DNA of 64,000 bases. It comes from Irpex lacteus (lineage: Eukaryota; Basidiomycota; Agaricomycetes; Polyporales; Irpicaceae). The position numbers and the translations under genes are program-made. The stretch lies in contig MQVO02000011.1 of the NCBI GenBank assembly GCA_001986395.2, positions 186,001-250,000 on the forward strand, given 5' to 3'. Shown one piece after another: positions 62,079-64,000 of the stretch. Below the pieces are notes generated by a model that saw only the letters and a program-made list of their open reading frames with translations, searched no databases and was not told the origin of the DNA. Each line of letters begins with the position of its first letter. Within the stretch, counting starts at the first letter, position 1.

Positions 62079-62994
62079 GCAAACCATCTCAGCTCATGAC
62101 GGCAGTCTCAACATGACTCAGCTCGTTCTCAATGCAGCAGCAACGCGTTGCACGCGCATTCGTGGCCTCTCCCGAGGAGTTAGTGAGTCTTCCAAGTCAT
62201 TCTCATTGCGTACGAGCCAATGGGCACACGTCCATGCCCATGGACTGGGGCTCGATTGGGCTGCGCGGAAACCAGCGTTCCAAATGAGCCCGTTAAGGCA
62301 AGAACCCTCCAGAACCTGGGCCCCGGGTGACAGCGGTGAGTCTGCATCAGACCTTTTTGTGTTGTCGAAGATGATCAGAATGTAATAATGAAGGGCCATC
62401 CGGAAGAGATGCCTTGATAACATTCGAATCTGCGAACCCTTGACTGACCGGCGATCGGTTCCTAGGTTCCTGTGCGCCATGGCTCTGAGCGCAGAACATA
62501 TGAGAGAGACTGAGTGGACTGGCCTGTAACCACCTCCCTCACAGTACTAATCCTCTGAGCTTCAGTGCTATACAAACATCACGCTAAAAGCTCATGGGAG
62601 TACATATCGAGCAGTTCTGTTTCATCTGCGCCCTTGAACAGATGATCAGTGACCGGCGATTCAGTTCTGTGGCACAGGACCAGGGTGTGGGAGAGGCAGT
62701 CCATCTTCCAATCTCATATGTACTGACGCACGTTATAATTAGGCACGCGTTTCCCATTACGTGGCAGGCAGTCTCGCGCTCCAAGCTTCAATCAACGAGT
62801 AACGCCGGACTCAGATACATCTGTCGCGCCGAGTTCCAACTCTAGATCCCTTTTGGATGACGACCACGATGACGGCCGCCGGAAAGGGAAATCCAAGTTC
62901 CGTGGACCTCTCACGAGACGACTCCATGGAGAGGGTACTTATGCATACCATGACTTCTGAAGTTCTGTGACTTGAGCATGTTGAACTCGACCGA

Positions 62995-63376
62995 ATGACG
63001 GCCGAGTCATCTTACACAGAGTTTTCACAGCTCATGATATTCGCAGGAACGGTCACGGTGAGGCTTGAACAGCAATACAACTCTCTGAGGATGAAATCTC
63101 ACAACCTCGCATTGGAACCAATCACTTGGTGTTACGCCACGAACAGACTCGTTGCGCTTCCCCAGCCCAGTAAGTCGGTAGCGCGAGGACAGCGGTGGTA
63201 TGATGGTACGTTAACTTTCTGAGATATCTATCCGTTCATCTATCCATCCAGATACGCTGATCGAATATCTGACTATCAGCGATACAGCCGGACATCAGTA
63301 CATACGGAACTACTGGAACGGCGCGAACCTAGATGTAGACAGGCGGCCTCTAAACGCAACGGTTGGGGTTCTGTGA
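62995..63376 (+). CDS. Possible hypothetical gene, two exons
   Basis: The ATG at 62995 starts TAESSYTEFSQLMIFAGTVT. The frame runs to an intron beginning at about 63206 (GTACGT) and ending near 63251 (TCCAG). Joining keeps phase and gives RGQRWYDDTLIEYLTISDT, then GHQYIRNYWNGANLDVD and a stop at 63374-63376. The second exon looks protein-like (hydrophobic-polar alternation, WNG) but no family is recognised. It could be part of a longer hypothetical gene starting upstream. Confidence 0.28.
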
Positions 63377-64000
63377 AGAGGAAAGGGCCGGTACCTTAGG
63401 AGGATGCGAATACGGCGATGGGTAGCAGTCCATTCGTATCGAGCAAAATGACACGGCGGTGCGGGAAGAAAACAAGGTAAGAAGCATCCACCCATTCTCC
63501 TCGATACGCAGTCGTGTAGTACGAAGACTCCTACGGCAACTAGGTTGGGAAAGCACCGGTTCAACCACATCCTCACTCACGTAAAAGTGTACGCCGTTGC
63601 ATCAAAGCGGCACCGACGTAAAGGTATGCACTTGTACTGTGTGCAACTCGCATCTACTTTGGGTACTAGTCGTACCAGGACGGCTCTTCGGTCTTTCAAC
63701 CTCCCACAACATCCTTCCCTTACAGACGTTCCCGACCCGTCGAGCCCTTCACTTCGGCCGCACTTTTCAGGGCGTGATTGGCTGTGAATGGGTATACCAC
63801 ATAGACCGAGGCCGACGACTGTGCTCTTCGGGCGCCGAACAGCTGTACAGATATCTATCCAGCTGGGAATATGGAAACGACGTCTGTATGAATCTACCCA
63901 GATGAACGGATGGACTCGTACGCGCCCTTCCAGCGACAATTGCAAAGTTCATGTGGCGTTACCGAAGTTCTGGGCAGGCACTAGTCGTTTATTCGGCTGG

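Larger units (their letters stand above)
60813..64000. other. No firm gene; two weak candidates inside
   Basis: The first few hundred bases upstream of the velvet gene should hold its promoter. Overlapping minus-strand frames at 60796-61210 are low in coding character. A GC-richer stretch at 61.4-62.5 kb has open frames on both strands (61419-61757 minus, 61876-62385 plus, 62118-62480 minus) without motifs. Two candidates are listed separately. The last 600 bases show only short frames. Confidence 0.45.

Noticed and set aside
61876..62385. 169-codon plus-strand open frame
   Set aside because: Overlapped by minus-strand frames of similar length, no motif; GC-richness explains the openness.

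Overview
The window looks like nuclear DNA of a wood-decay agaricomycete (Basidiomycota). Nearly every gene is broken by many introns of about 50-60 bp with GT...AG ends. The gene families also fit: a secreted class II heme peroxidase, a CYP63-type P450, basidiomycete DUF6533/DUF6534 membrane proteins, a velvet regulator with a long low-complexity tail, and a GH79 glycosidase. No rRNA, tRNA, intact transposon or CRISPR array was seen.

Positions 1-13,900 are gene-poor. The left edge holds the 5' part of a P450 on the minus strand. After it come copies of a DUF6534-type multi-pass membrane protein gene: two broken copies on the plus strand (about 2.6-4.2 kb and 6.4-8.2 kb), a better preserved and more distant one on the minus strand (9.6-11.7 kb), and possibly a relic at 1.9-2.6 kb. 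A kinase-domain scrap lies at 8.85 kb. A third plus-strand copy sits at 20.6-23.3 kb, beyond an MFS drug transporter (13.9-16.1 kb) and a complete CYP63-like P450 (16.6-19.2 kb) arranged tail to tail.

Positions 24-40 kb hold a secreted FAD amine oxidoreductase, three paralogous zinc-finger proteins (two tandem, one inverted), an MFS anion:cation symporter of the allantoate-permease type, a GH79 glycosidase with a probable GPI signal, and a glutamine-synthetase-like enzyme. Positions 40-61 kb hold tyrosyl-DNA phosphodiesterase 1 (minus), a DUF6533 membrane protein (plus), a manganese-peroxidase-type enzyme (minus), a dynamin-like GTPase (plus), a small YCII-domain protein (plus), EMC1 of the ER membrane protein complex (minus) and a VelB-like velvet protein (minus). 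The last 3.2 kb has only weak gene candidates.

There is no single operon-like system. Housekeeping genes (TDP1, EMC1, dynamin, velvet) lie among accessory genes for wood decay and detoxification (peroxidase, GH79, P450s, transporters, amine oxidase). The most unusual features are the zinc-finger trio with a conserved non-finger linker and C2HC fingers, micro-exons of 9, 10 and 13 nt that are needed to restore conserved motifs in three unrelated genes, and the cluster of decaying DUF6534 copies. All gene models come from reading splice sites and family motifs by eye.
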